Origin: Pseudomonadota bacterium
GTDB taxonomy: Bacteria > Pseudomonadota > Gammaproteobacteria > Burkholderiales > Burkholderiaceae_C
Assembly: GCA_023415035.1 (NCBI GenBank)
Contig: JAEZLX010000230.1
Location: forward strand, 1-25,087
Reading direction: 5' to 3'
DNA: 25,087 nucleotides
Shown: piece by piece, positions 14,400-24,666 of the stretch
Numbering within the stretch: position 1 is the first letter of the stretch
How the letters are laid out: every line of letters begins with the position of its first letter
Notes under the pieces: model-generated
What the model was told of the DNA's origin: nothing
What the model saw: only the letters and a program-made list of their open reading frames with translations
Databases searched by the model: none
Translations under genes and position numbers: made by a program

Positions 14400-15454
14400 A
14401 CGAGCTGCGTCAAGAACTGGGCAAGGGCCTCTCGCGCCTGAGCGAAGAAACCTGTACCAGCGAGCTGCTGGAATCGGCCGAGCAGGGCGTCTGGCCCGAA
14501 GCGGTCTGGAACGGACTGGAAAACCTCGGCCTGGTGATGGCCGCCTTGCCCGAAGAGGCTGGCGGCGTGGGCCTGGAACTGGCCGATCTGCTCTACATCG
14601 TCAACCGCAGTGCCTATGAAGCCCTGCCGGTGCCGTTGGTGGAGACCTTCCTGGCCGGCCGTGCGCTGGTGGCCGCCGGCATCGAGGTGCCCGAAGGCCC
14701 GCTGACGGTGGCGCCCGTGATGGGCGAGCACCTGGAGCTCAGCCGCTCGGGCGACACCTGGTCACTGCAAGGTGTAGCGCGCCATGTGCCTTGGGGCAAT
14801 CGCTGCGGTCATGCCGTGGTGGTGGCCGCGCAGGACGGCGTCGAACACGTCGCCCTGGTGCGCCTGGCGCCCGAGCTGGTGGTCCAGGAGGAGAAGAACC
14901 TGGCCGGTGAGCCGCGCGTGGATCTGAAGTTCGACGGCGCCACCGTGGTGGACGCGCGTGTCGTGGCCGCTGCGCGTGAACGGCTCGAGCTCGACGGCGC
15001 GCTGTTGCGCGCGGTGCAGATGACCGGCGCCATGGAGCGCGCGCTCGAACTCTCGCTGAGCTATGCCAACGAGCGTGTGCAGTTCGGCCGCCCGATCGGC
15101 AAGTTCCAGGCGGTGCAGCAGATGCTGGCCGTGATGGCTGGCCACGTAGCGGCCGCCAAGGCCGCGGCCGACTTCGCCGCCCATGGCTGTGCCCAGGGCC
15201 TGGGCCTGTTCCCGGTGGCGATTGCCAAGGCCCGTGTGGGTGAAGCCGCTGGTCTGAGTGCCGAGATCGCGCATCAGGTCCACGGCGCCATGGGCATCAC
15301 CCGTGAACACCGCCTGCATTTTTCGACGCGCCGCCTCTGGGCCTGGCGCGATGAGTTCGGCGCCGAAGTGCTCTGGCAACGACGCCTCGGATCGCTGGTT
15401 GCGCAGCAAGGCCCCGATGCGTTGTGGCCGATGTTGACCGCGTACAGCGCGTGA
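14396..15454 (+). CDS. Acyl-CoA dehydrogenase, second subunit of a pair
   Basis: The 352-residue protein is a shorter, more divergent acyl-CoA dehydrogenase. The N-terminal helical domain includes GLVMAALPEEAGGVGLEL, a weak middle beta domain follows, and the C-terminal domain has NERVQFGRPIGKFQAVQQ and QVHGAMGITREHRLHF. Paired genes of this sort, one near-canonical and one divergent, encode alpha2beta2 dehydrogenases in pimelate-type (PimC/PimD) and steroid (ChsE1/ChsE2) catabolism, and they act on bulky or dicarboxylic acyl-CoAs. The four-base overlap with the first subunit supports a complex. No clear catalytic Glu can be assigned here, consistent with a partner subunit. The substrate is unknown. 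Confidence 0.88.
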   Translation: MNELRQELGKGLSRLSEETCTSELLESAEQGVWPEAVWNGLENLGLVMAALPEEAGGVGLELADLLYIVNRSAYEALPVPLVETFLAGRALVAAGIEVPEGPLTVAPVMGEHLELSRSGDTWSLQGVARHVPWGNRCGHAVVVAAQDGVEHVALVRLAPELVVQEEKNLAGEPRVDLKFDGATVVDARVVAAARERLELDGALLRAVQMTGAMERALELSLSYANERVQFGRPIGKFQAVQQMLAVMAGHVAAAKAAADFAAHGCAQGLGLFPVAIAKARVGEAAGLSAEIAHQVHGAMGITREHRLHFSTRRLWAWRDEFGAEVLWQRRLGSLVAQQGPDALWPMLTAYSA

Positions 15455-15498
15455 AGATTTTTTCAACCCCTCCCTCCAACCAACTGAGGAAAACACCC

Positions 15499-16470
15499 AT
15501 GAAAAACCTGTTCGCGTTCGCCGTCTCCGCGGCAATGGTGATGGCCGCGCCCCTTGCCAGCGCCCAGGCCAGCGACTATCCGGGCTCCAAGCCGGTGCGG
15601 ATCGTTGTGCCGTCGGCGCCGGGTAGTGGTGGCGACAGTGCGGCGCGCTTCTTCGCCGAGCAGCTCACCAAGCAAATCGGTGGCAGCTTCGTGATCGAAA
15701 ACCGCGCCGGTGCCGGTGGCGTGATCGCCGCCAACGAGGTCAAAACGTCGCCGGCCGACGGCTACACCATCTTCATCGGCAGCAACACGCCGCTGGTGGT
15801 GACGCCCCTGGTGATGAAGAACGTGAGCTTCGACCCGATCAAGGACTTCACGCCGCTGTCGGGCACGACCAAAGGTTCGACCATCATCTCGGTGCAGCCC
15901 GCTTCGCCGATCAAGAGCCTGCAGGAACTGGTCGCCAAGGCCAAGGCTTCGTCGCAGCCGCTCAACGCCGGCGCCTTCACGGCTGGCTACCAGCTCGTGC
16001 TGGAGTGGTTCGCCCGCATGGCCGGCATCAAGGTCAACGTGATCCCCTACAGGGACTCGGCCATGATGTATTCCGACATCGCCGGCGGTCGTATCGACTT
16101 CGTCATCTCCGACGTGGTCGGTGGCTCTGCTGCCATGCGCGGCAACCTGATCCGTCCGCTGGCCGTGACCGCGCCGAAGCGCCATCCCGACTTCCCGGAT
16201 CTGCCCACCACCGCCGAAGCCGGTTACCCCGAATTCGTGAACTACGTGTGGTCGTCCTTCGTGGTGCGTTCGGAAACGCCTGAGCCGATCCGCAAGAAGC
16301 TGGCCGATGCCCTGGCACGCATCATGGACAGCGACGCGGCTCGCCAGTACGCCAAGAACGCCAACACCGAACTGCTGGACCTGGGCCCCGAAGCCATGCG
16401 CAAGTTCCAGCTCGAAGAGTTCGAGCGTTTCAGCAAGGTCGCCAAGGCCGCCGGCATCGTTCCGCAATAA
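15499..16470 (+). CDS. Bug/TctC-family periplasmic substrate-binding protein (second copy)
   Basis: The 323-residue protein has a Sec signal peptide (MKNLFAFAVSAAMVMAAPLA, cleavage at ASA-QA after about residue 22). The Bug core follows: SKPVRIVVPSAPGSGGDSAAR, VIENRAGAGGVIAANEV and DGYTIFIGSN. ATG at 15499 follows a TGAGGA ribosome binding site and gives a proper signal peptide; a longer in-frame reading from 15424 does not. It is clearly a different paralogue from the minus-strand Bug protein, so the locus may import or sense two ligands or two forms of one ligand. No membrane transporter genes are adjacent. Confidence 0.92.
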   Translation: MKNLFAFAVSAAMVMAAPLASAQASDYPGSKPVRIVVPSAPGSGGDSAARFFAEQLTKQIGGSFVIENRAGAGGVIAANEVKTSPADGYTIFIGSNTPLVVTPLVMKNVSFDPIKDFTPLSGTTKGSTIISVQPASPIKSLQELVAKAKASSQPLNAGAFTAGYQLVLEWFARMAGIKVNVIPYRDSAMMYSDIAGGRIDFVISDVVGGSAAMRGNLIRPLAVTAPKRHPDFPDLPTTAEAGYPEFVNYVWSSFVVRSETPEPIRKKLADALARIMDSDAARQYAKNANTELLDLGPEAMRKFQLEEFERFSKVAKAAGIVPQ

Positions 16471-16497
16471 GGCACACGCCCCGCTGGAAGCCACCGC

Positions 16498-17397
16498 ATG
16501 ACCGCCACGTTTCCCGGCGCGCGCGCTCCCGACCGGGAGCGTGTCGTCCACGCCCACGGCCTGCAGCTGCACGTGTGTGAATGGGGTGCGCCCGAGGCGC
16601 CGCCCGTGCTGCTCGCGCACGGCATCGGGGACCACGCGCGCGGCTTCGACCTGCTCGCGCCCGCGCTGGCCGACGCCGGCTGGCGCGCGGTGGCCTGGGA
16701 CCAACGCGGTCATGGGGATTCCGACCCTGCCGACCTCTACAGCTGGCCGGCCGACACGCGCGACCTGCTGGCCGTGGCCGACAGTTGCGGCGCGGCGCCG
16801 ATGCCCGCGATCGGCCACAGCAAGGGCGGCTCCCTGCTCGCCTGGGCGGTGCAGGCACTGCCCGGGCGCTTTTCCCAACTGGTGTTGCTTGACGGCTTGT
16901 CGTTCAACGCGCCCACGCTGGCGCCCGAAGATCTGTGGCGCGATCTGCTCACGGCCCAGGGCCTGCAGAAATGGATCGGCCGCCACACCGATCGCCAGCC
17001 CCGTTTCCTGCCGACGCGCGAGGCCCTGGTGGCCCAGCGCGCGCGCGCCAACCCCCGCTTGCCCGCCGCCTGGATCGAGCACCTCGTCGAGCACGGTGCG
17101 CAGCCGTGCGCCGAGGGCTGGCGCTGGAAGCACGATCCGCGCGCGGTGGCGCCGCTGATCGGTCCCCATCCTTCCCAGTGGATGCTGCAACGCCTGCCCG
17201 CCATGTCCCCGCCTTTGCTGGCCATCGTGGGCGGTGTGCGCGAAAGCATCAGCTGGAAAGTCGGGTTGTCCGACATCCAACCCTTCTTGCCACTGGGCGC
17301 CCAGGTCGAGGAATGGAAGGACGTGGGCCACTTTGTTCACATCGAAGCACCGCGGACCACGGCCGAGCGCGTGCTCACCTTTCTAAAAAAACCATGA
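16498..17397 (+). CDS. Alpha/beta hydrolase
   Basis: The 299-residue alpha/beta hydrolase has the oxyanion HG motif (LLAHGIGDH, 38-46), DQRGHGDSD (68-76) and a nucleophile elbow GHSKGG with Ser108. A C-terminal His278 lies in KDVGHFVHIEAP, and the acid is probably Asp132 (VLLDGL). It is likely an ester, thioester or C-C bond hydrolase of the pathway; a thioesterase role that releases a ring acid from CoA would fit the beta-oxidation neighbours. It lies 27 bases after the Bug gene and overlaps the next hydrolase-fold gene by four bases. The substrate cannot be assigned. Confidence 0.88.
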   Translation: MTATFPGARAPDRERVVHAHGLQLHVCEWGAPEAPPVLLAHGIGDHARGFDLLAPALADAGWRAVAWDQRGHGDSDPADLYSWPADTRDLLAVADSCGAAPMPAIGHSKGGSLLAWAVQALPGRFSQLVLLDGLSFNAPTLAPEDLWRDLLTAQGLQKWIGRHTDRQPRFLPTREALVAQRARANPRLPAAWIEHLVEHGAQPCAEGWRWKHDPRAVAPLIGPHPSQWMLQRLPAMSPPLLAIVGGVRESISWKVGLSDIQPFLPLGAQVEEWKDVGHFVHIEAPRTTAERVLTFLKKP

Positions 17398-18077
17398 TCC
17401 GCTGGCTGCCCCAGGGCCGCTTGCGGCTGGCCCTTCACACCTTGCGCGACCAGCGCCCCCGCGATACGGCCGGCGCGCTCCTGCTGCTGCACGGTCTGGG
17501 CGAGCGTTCGCCCGGCGCGGTGCCCGACTACGTGAACACTTGGCCTGGTGCGGTGTTCGCACTCGACTTCACGGGCCACGGCGCGTCCTCTGTGCCGCAA
17601 GGTGGCGGCTACACCTGCGAGGCCTTGATGCTCGATGCGGTGGCTGCCGTGGACACCATCGGTCCTTGCATCCTGCTCGGTCGCGGTCTTGGCGCCTACG
17701 TGGCCCTGATGACCGCCGCGGTGCGCGCCGAGCGCGTGCGCGGGACCGTGCTGAGCGATGGCCCCGGTCTGGCCGGCGGGGGGGATGGCGCCCAGACGCC
17801 CTTTCTGCCCCAGGTCGTCGCCACGGGCACGACCACCCCCGATCCGCACGCGCTGGCCGATCTCGCCACCGATGTGCGCCACCCCGCTGCCGCCGCGCGC
17901 TGGGCGCAGCTGCTGCGCGAGGCCCACGCTGGCCCCACGCACCTGCACCTCTGTCTGCGCGAGCCCGTGCCCTGGGCACAGGCCGTGGCCCAGGTGCTGG
18001 AAATCCCTGCTGTCACTCCCCTTGCATCGGCACTGGCCGCTTGCGAGGGACTTTTTCAGGAGTCCCGCTCGTCATGA
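17394..18077 (+). CDS. Alpha/beta-hydrolase-fold protein lacking the nucleophile serine
   Basis: The 227-residue protein shows the alpha/beta-hydrolase outline: LLLLHGLGERS (29-39) for the oxyanion region, ALDFTGHGASS (56-66), then the elbow LLGRGLGAYVAL (94-105). At the elbow the expected Gly-x-Ser-x-Gly reads Gly-Arg-Gly-Leu-Gly, with Gly98 in the nucleophile position (codon GGT). No obvious catalytic His ends the protein. It is translated from an ATGA overlap with the intact hydrolase upstream and overlaps the next small gene the same way. It may be a non-catalytic partner of the upstream hydrolase or a decaying duplicate. The reading frame is intact, which favours a kept function. Confidence 0.8.
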   Translation: MIRWLPQGRLRLALHTLRDQRPRDTAGALLLLHGLGERSPGAVPDYVNTWPGAVFALDFTGHGASSVPQGGGYTCEALMLDAVAAVDTIGPCILLGRGLGAYVALMTAAVRAERVRGTVLSDGPGLAGGGDGAQTPFLPQVVATGTTTPDPHALADLATDVRHPAAAARWAQLLREAHAGPTHLHLCLREPVPWAQAVAQVLEIPAVTPLASALAACEGLFQESRSS

Positions 18078-18241
18078 GCTCCCCACCCGTTTCGCCCTCG
18101 ACGGCACCCACGCCGGTGTCCCCCGCGGTGCGCGCCATCCTGGACATGGCCCGCCCGGTCGTGACGCTGTTGCCGATCGATTGCCCGCCCGACGCCTTCG
18201 CGCGCGAGCTTCAGCGTCAGAGCCTGCCGCCATGTCGCTGA
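18074..18241 (+). CDS. Small protein upstream of amidase, possible GatC/AtzG-like partner
   Basis: This 55-residue protein begins at ATG 18074 in an ATGA overlap with the preceding gene. It ends ten bases inside the amidase gene, so it is sandwiched by translational coupling. It has a proline-rich N terminus (SSPPVSPSTAPTPVSP) followed by a predicted helix, VRAILDMARPVVTLLPI, and a short acidic/basic tail. Position and size recall AtzG and DUF4089 small subunits that accompany amidase-signature enzymes such as AtzE, and GatC of GatCAB. The middle stretch vaguely resembles the C-terminal half of DUF4089. I do not recognise it with certainty. Confidence 0.55.
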   Translation: MSSPPVSPSTAPTPVSPAVRAILDMARPVVTLLPIDCPPDAFARELQRQSLPPCR

Positions 18242-19634
18242 TCCACGCCACGCTCGAAGAGGCCAGTGCCGCTCTGGCGGCGGGCCGCATCTCCTCCGTT
18301 GAACTGGTCGAAGCGCTGCACGCCGAAGCGCGCCGTGTCGACACGGTGATCCATGCGATCGCCGAGTGGAACGAAGACGCCGCCCGCACCCAGGCCCAGG
18401 CGCGCGACGCCGAGCGCGCTGCCGGTCAGGTGCGCGGCCCGCTGCACGGCGTGCCGCTGGCACACAAGGATCTGTTCTTTCGCCCACAGCGCGCACCGCA
18501 ATGCGGCTCGCGGGTGGTGCTGCCCGCGCATCCTGAGCCTGCGGGTGTGCTGGCGCGCCTGGCGGCGGCTGGCGCCGTCGACCTGGGCAGCGTGCAGCTC
18601 TCCGAGTTCGCCTACAACCCGACCGGCCACAACTGGGCGCGCGGCCATGTGCGCAACCCCTGGAACCCCGAGTACGTGACCGGTGGTTCTTCCAGCGGCT
18701 CGGCGGCTTCGGTCGCGGCCTGCATCAACTTCGCCTCGGTCGGCTCCGACACCGCGGCTTCCATCCGCGTGCCCGCTGCCTGCTGTGGTGTGACCGGCCT
18801 CAAACCCACGCACGGGGCCGTCGATGCCAGTGGCTGCGTGCCGCTGTCGTACTCGCTCGACACGCTCGGCCCGATCGCGCGCAGCGCGCGCGACTGTGCG
18901 CTGCTGTTCGACGCGCTCACCGGCTCCGATACGTTCTCGCGTGCCGGCAACCCGCCCGAGGGCCTGCGCGTTGGCGTCTCCACGCGTTACTTCGTCGACG
19001 ACATCCACCCCGAAGTCGCGCGCGGCATGGAAGACGCCCTGCAGGCCCTGCGCGACCTCGGCGCCTCCATCCAGTCGGTCACGCCCACCGGCTTGCCCCA
19101 GGCCAACGCCAATGCCAGCGTGATCATCATGTCCGAAGCCACCTCGGCCCATCGGCCGTGGATGGAGCGCCAGGCGCAGCACTACGCTCCGTCGGTCCTG
19201 CAGCGCCTGCAACAGGGCGCGCAGTTCAGCGCGGCCGACTACGTGGGCGCGCAGCGCTACCGTGCGCCGGCCCTGGCCGCCTTCTGCGAACAGGTGTTCG
19301 CCCATGTCGACGTGTTGGTCGCGCCGGTGATCGCGATCCCGGTGCCGCGGCTGGACGCCGTGCAGTCGGATCTGGACCCGGCCATGACCGCCATCGCGCG
19401 CGATATGACGCGCCTGACCCGCCCCATCAACTACCTCGGCCTGCCCGCGCTGTCCCTGCCCGTCGGGCGCGACAGCCGGGGTCTGCCCTTGGCTGTTCAA
19501 CTGATCGGCCGCCCCCACAGCGAAGCCTTGCTGATACAGGTCGGTGCCGCCTTGCAGCGTTGCACCGACTGGCACCGCATGCGTCCCGCCATCCCCCCGC
19601 ACAGCGCCACTTCCGGCGCAGGAGACCTCACCTG

Positions 19635-19635
<1 letters not shown>
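18232..19635 (+). CDS. Amidase-signature family hydrolase (GatA/AtzE-like)
   Basis: The 467-residue protein has the amidase signature with triad Lys79 (LAHKD), cis-Ser153 (GGSSSGSAAS) and nucleophile Ser177 (GSDTAASIRVPA). Family members cut C-N bonds in amides, carbamates or acyl-ureas. The usual Gly-Gly before the nucleophile (DTGGS) is replaced by Ala175-Ala176, in the loop that shapes the oxyanion hole. ATG at 18232 overlaps the small upstream gene, and the stop overlaps the next start (TGATG at 19633-19637). In this pathway it might free ammonia from a ring carboxamide or open an acyl-amide; which one is unknown. Confidence 0.88.
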
Positions 19636-21722
<2,087 letters not shown>

Positions 21723-21780
21723 GCGCCGCCGCTGCGCCCAGCCCTGTCCCATTGACGCAAGAAACGCGAAGGAATCAAAG

Positions 21781-22959
21781 ATGAATGAAGCGGTGATCGT
21801 TTCCGTGGCCCGCACCGGCCTGGCCAAGTCCTGGAAAGGTGCCTTCAACATGACGCACGGCGCCACGCTCGGTGGCCACGTCGTGCAGGCCGCCGTGCAG
21901 CGTGCCGGCATCGACCCGGCAGAGGTGGAAGACGTCTACTTCGGCTGCTCGCTGGGTGAAGGCACCACCGGCAGCAACGTCGCCCGTCAGATCGCCCTGC
22001 GCGCGGGTCTGCCGGTGACTGCCGCCGGCACCACCGTGACGCGCTTTTGCGCCTCCGGTCTGGAGGCCGTGGCCAACGCCGCCAAGCGCGTCGTCGTCGA
22101 CCGCGTGCCGGTCATGGTGGCCGGCGGCATCGAGTCGATCTCGTGTGTGCAGAACGAACTCAACCAGCACATGCGCATGGATCCCTGGCTGCTCGAGCAC
22201 CGGCCTGAGACTTACATGAGCATGCTCCAGACCGCCGAGAACGTCGCCAGCCGGTACGGCATCTCGCGCGAAGCGCAGGACGCCTACGGCGCGCGCAGCC
22301 AGCAGCGCGCGGCCGCCGCGCAGGCCGCTGGCCTGTTTGCCGACGAGATCGTTCCCATGACCGTGACCATGGGCGTGGAGAACAAGGCCACGGGCCACAT
22401 CGAGCGGCGCGAAGTCACCATCGACCGCGACGAAGGCATCCGTCCCGACACCACGGTCGAAGGCATCGCCAAGCTGCGCGCCGTGCTGCCCAACGGTGTC
22501 ATCACCGCCGGCAACGCCAGCCAGTTTTCCGACGGCGCTGCCGCCTGCGTGGTCATGGATGCCAAGCTCGCCGAACAGCGCGGACTGCGCCCGCTGGGCA
22601 TCTTCCGGGGCTATGCCGTGGCCGGTTGCGAGCCCGACGAAATGGGCATTGGCCCGGTGTTCGCGGTGCCTCGCCTGCTCGAACGCACCGGTGTGCGCCT
22701 GGAAGACGTGGGTCTGTGGGAGCTCAACGAAGCCTTCGCTGTGCAGGTGCTGTATTGCCGCGACAAGCTCGGCATTCCTGACGATCGCCTCAACGTCAAC
22801 GGCGGTGCCATCGCCGTTGGCCATCCTTATGGCGTAACCGGCGTGCGCCTGGTCGGCCATGCGCTGATCGAAGGCCGGCGCCGCGGCGTCAAGTACGTGG
22901 TGGTGACGATGTGCGTCGGCGGTGGTCAGGGCGCCGCTGCTCTGTTCGAGGTGTGCTGA
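21781..22959 (+). CDS. Thiolase (acyl-CoA C-acyltransferase)
   Basis: The 392-residue thiolase has the acylated Cys90 (VTRFCASGLEAV), His348 (VGHPYGVTG) and the C-terminal Cys378 in MCVGGGQGAAALFEV. It cleaves a 3-ketoacyl-CoA with CoA, the last step of the beta-oxidation round. The FCASGL context and PYGVTG variant resemble FadA-type degradative thiolases more than PhaA-type synthetic ones, though this is a judgement by eye. A GAAGGA ribosome binding site lies upstream of the ATG at 21781, after a 58-base gap. The next gene starts one base after its stop. Confidence 0.95.
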   Translation: MNEAVIVSVARTGLAKSWKGAFNMTHGATLGGHVVQAAVQRAGIDPAEVEDVYFGCSLGEGTTGSNVARQIALRAGLPVTAAGTTVTRFCASGLEAVANAAKRVVVDRVPVMVAGGIESISCVQNELNQHMRMDPWLLEHRPETYMSMLQTAENVASRYGISREAQDAYGARSQQRAAAAQAAGLFADEIVPMTVTMGVENKATGHIERREVTIDRDEGIRPDTTVEGIAKLRAVLPNGVITAGNASQFSDGAAACVVMDAKLAEQRGLRPLGIFRGYAVAGCEPDEMGIGPVFAVPRLLERTGVRLEDVGLWELNEAFAVQVLYCRDKLGIPDDRLNVNGGAIAVGHPYGVTGVRLVGHALIEGRRRGVKYVVVTMCVGGGQGAAALFEVC

Positions 22960-22960
22960 G

Positions 22961-23752
22961 ATGAGCGCCACGACTCCCTTCTCCACCGCAGACCTGGGCA
23001 TCGAACGCGAGGGCGCCGTGGCCGTGATCGAGCTGCGCCGCCCACCGCACAACTTCTTCGACCTCGACCTCATCACCCGCGTGGCCGATGCCTGCGAAGC
23101 GTTCGACGCCGATCCCGAGGTGCGCGCCATCGTGCTGCGTGCCCAGGGCAAGTCCTTCAGCGCCGGCGCCAACCTGGCCAACAAGGACGCGCCGGGAACT
23201 GCGCCGGTGCACCCGCAACGCCACACGTACCGCGAAGCGCTGCGCATCTTCAAGACCGGCAAGCCCATCGTCGCCGCCGTGCAGGGCGCCGCCATCGGCG
23301 GCGGCCTGGGCCTGGCCCTGGTGGCCGACTTCCGTGTCGCCTGTCCCGAGGCGCGCCTGAGTGCCAACTTCACCAAGCTCGGCTTTCACCCGGGCTTTGG
23401 TCTGACCGCCACCTTGCCCTGGCTGATCGGCCGCCAAAAGGCCGCGCTGATGTTCTATACCAGCCGCAACATCGATGGCCAGACCGCGCTCGCCATGGGC
23501 CTGGTTGACCAGGTCGTGCCCCAGGCCGAGGTGCATGGCGCGGCCATGGCGCTGGCGCAGGAACTCGCGGGCGTTGGCCCGTTGGCTCTGCGCGCCACGC
23601 GCGCCACGCACCGGCGCAGTCTGATCCCCGAGATCGAGCAGGCCCTGGAGCGCGAGATGACCGAACAGGCGTGGCTGGGCAAGACCCGCGACTTCCAGGA
23701 AGGTCTGGCGGCGGTGCGCGAACGCCGTGAGCCGCGCTTTAGCGGTCAGTAA
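22961..23752 (+). CDS. Enoyl-CoA hydratase/isomerase superfamily protein without hydratase glutamates
   Basis: The 263-residue crotonase-fold protein has the oxyanion-hole regions AQGKSFSAGANL (61-72) and GAAIGGGLGLALVADF (109-124). At the two places where hydratases have glutamates it has Gly117 (GGGLGL for GGGxEL) and Phe137 (SANFTKLG for xFPEIKLG). So simple enoyl-CoA hydration is unlikely, and isomerase, hydrolase, lyase or ring-modifying chemistry on a CoA thioester is possible. His143 in GFHPGFG is a visible candidate acid/base. The gene is the last of the plus-strand operon. The fused hydratase upstream already supplies normal hydration, which supports a different role here. Confidence 0.85.
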   Translation: MSATTPFSTADLGIEREGAVAVIELRRPPHNFFDLDLITRVADACEAFDADPEVRAIVLRAQGKSFSAGANLANKDAPGTAPVHPQRHTYREALRIFKTGKPIVAAVQGAAIGGGLGLALVADFRVACPEARLSANFTKLGFHPGFGLTATLPWLIGRQKAALMFYTSRNIDGQTALAMGLVDQVVPQAEVHGAAMALAQELAGVGPLALRATRATHRRSLIPEIEQALEREMTEQAWLGKTRDFQEGLAAVRERREPRFSGQ

Positions 23753-23855
23753 ACCCTGGCCAGCGCTTGGCCCCATGCCGCCCTAGAATGGCTGCCGCCG
23801 AGACCTCGCCGCGGCATGCCGTGGCGGCCGCCCACAAGCCCACCCCACACACACC
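23753..23855 (+). promoter_or_regulatory. Intergenic region before the regulator, with -10 element and palindrome
   Basis: A TAGAAT -10 element (23784-23789) sits in the CCCTAGAATG context common upstream of Burkholderiales genes, with no good -35. A 5-bp hairpin, GGCCA/TGGCC, at 23758-23772 follows the preceding stop but lacks a T-run, so it is at best a weak terminator. An 18-bp dyad at 23808-23825 (GCCGCGGCA/TGCCGTGGC, one G-T mismatch) lies about 30 bases before the ATG. It could be an autoregulatory site or RNA hairpin. Confidence 0.4.
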
Positions 23856-24566
23856 ATGACCGCTGAGAACAAGGACGGCGTTGCCGCGGTTGAGCGTGCG
23901 CTGACGATCATGAATGCGTTTCGCATCGACGACCAGGCGCTCACCCTGCACGAACTGGCCAACCGCACCGGCTTCTACAAGAGCACCATCCTGCGCCTGC
24001 TGGCCTCGCTGATCCGTTTCGGCTGCGTGCAGCAGATGCCCGATGCGACCTACAAACTCGGGCACGCGGTCATGAAGTGGGGCAGCGTCTACCGCCAGTC
24101 GCTGCGGCTGGAAGACCACGTCATGCCGGTGCTCAACCGGTTGGTGGAACTCACGGGCGAGGGGGCATCCTATTTCCGCCGTGAAGGCGATGTGCGCTTG
24201 TGCCTGTTCCGGGTGGACCCGCGCCACAGCGTGCGCGACCACATCTACGCCGGCCAGGTGTTGCCGCTGCGGCAGGGGGCGGCCGGTCGTGTGCTGGTGG
24301 AATTTGAGGGCGAGCCCGCGAACTGGCCGAGCACGCGGGTGTTCTTCTCGGTGGGCGAGCGCGAGCCCGACATTGCAGCCCTGGCCGCGCCGGTTTTTGG
24401 CCCTGACGATGCCGTGGTCGGCTCGATCGCTATTTCGGGTCCCTCCAGCCGCTTCGCCGAAGCGGTACTGCCCTCGCACACCGCCGCCGTGCGCGAAGCC
24501 GCCATCACCCTGACCCAACATTTCGGCGGCAACGCCGACTGGCTGCTCGGCCTGCGTCGGGCCTGA
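23856..24566 (+). CDS. IclR-family transcriptional regulator
   Basis: The 236-residue protein has an N-terminal winged helix-turn-helix (about 9-70; LTLHELANRTGFYKSTILRL is the recognition region). An IclR effector-binding domain follows (about 80-230), with VLPLRQGAAGRVLVEF and the closing AVVGSIAISGPSSRF typical of the family. IclR proteins bind small aromatic or organic acid effectors and repress or activate catabolic operons. It lies 103 bases downstream of the plus-strand operon on the same strand and is the only regulator in the window. It is the likely controller of the divergent promoter pair at 13081-13176. Whether it represses or activates cannot be seen. Confidence 0.92.
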   Translation: MTAENKDGVAAVERALTIMNAFRIDDQALTLHELANRTGFYKSTILRLLASLIRFGCVQQMPDATYKLGHAVMKWGSVYRQSLRLEDHVMPVLNRLVELTGEGASYFRREGDVRLCLFRVDPRHSVRDHIYAGQVLPLRQGAAGRVLVEFEGEPANWPSTRVFFSVGEREPDIAALAAPVFGPDDAVVGSIAISGPSSRFAEAVLPSHTAAVREAAITLTQHFGGNADWLLGLRRA

Positions 24567-24666
24567 GGCGGCCCGTCTCCTTTTCAGCCAAGCCTCCGGC
24601 AAGGGCGTTTGGCGCACAGACACGGGCGCGCACCGCAGACAGGGCGCGCGTCAACTCCCCAGGCGG

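Noticed and set aside
15463..17340. A 625-codon open frame on the minus strand opposite the second Bug gene and the first hydrolase
   Set aside because: It spans two real genes on the other strand and shows no motif; it is an artefact of high GC.
23758..23772. Rho-independent terminator after the plus-strand operon
   Set aside because: The stem is only 5 bp and there is no T-run.
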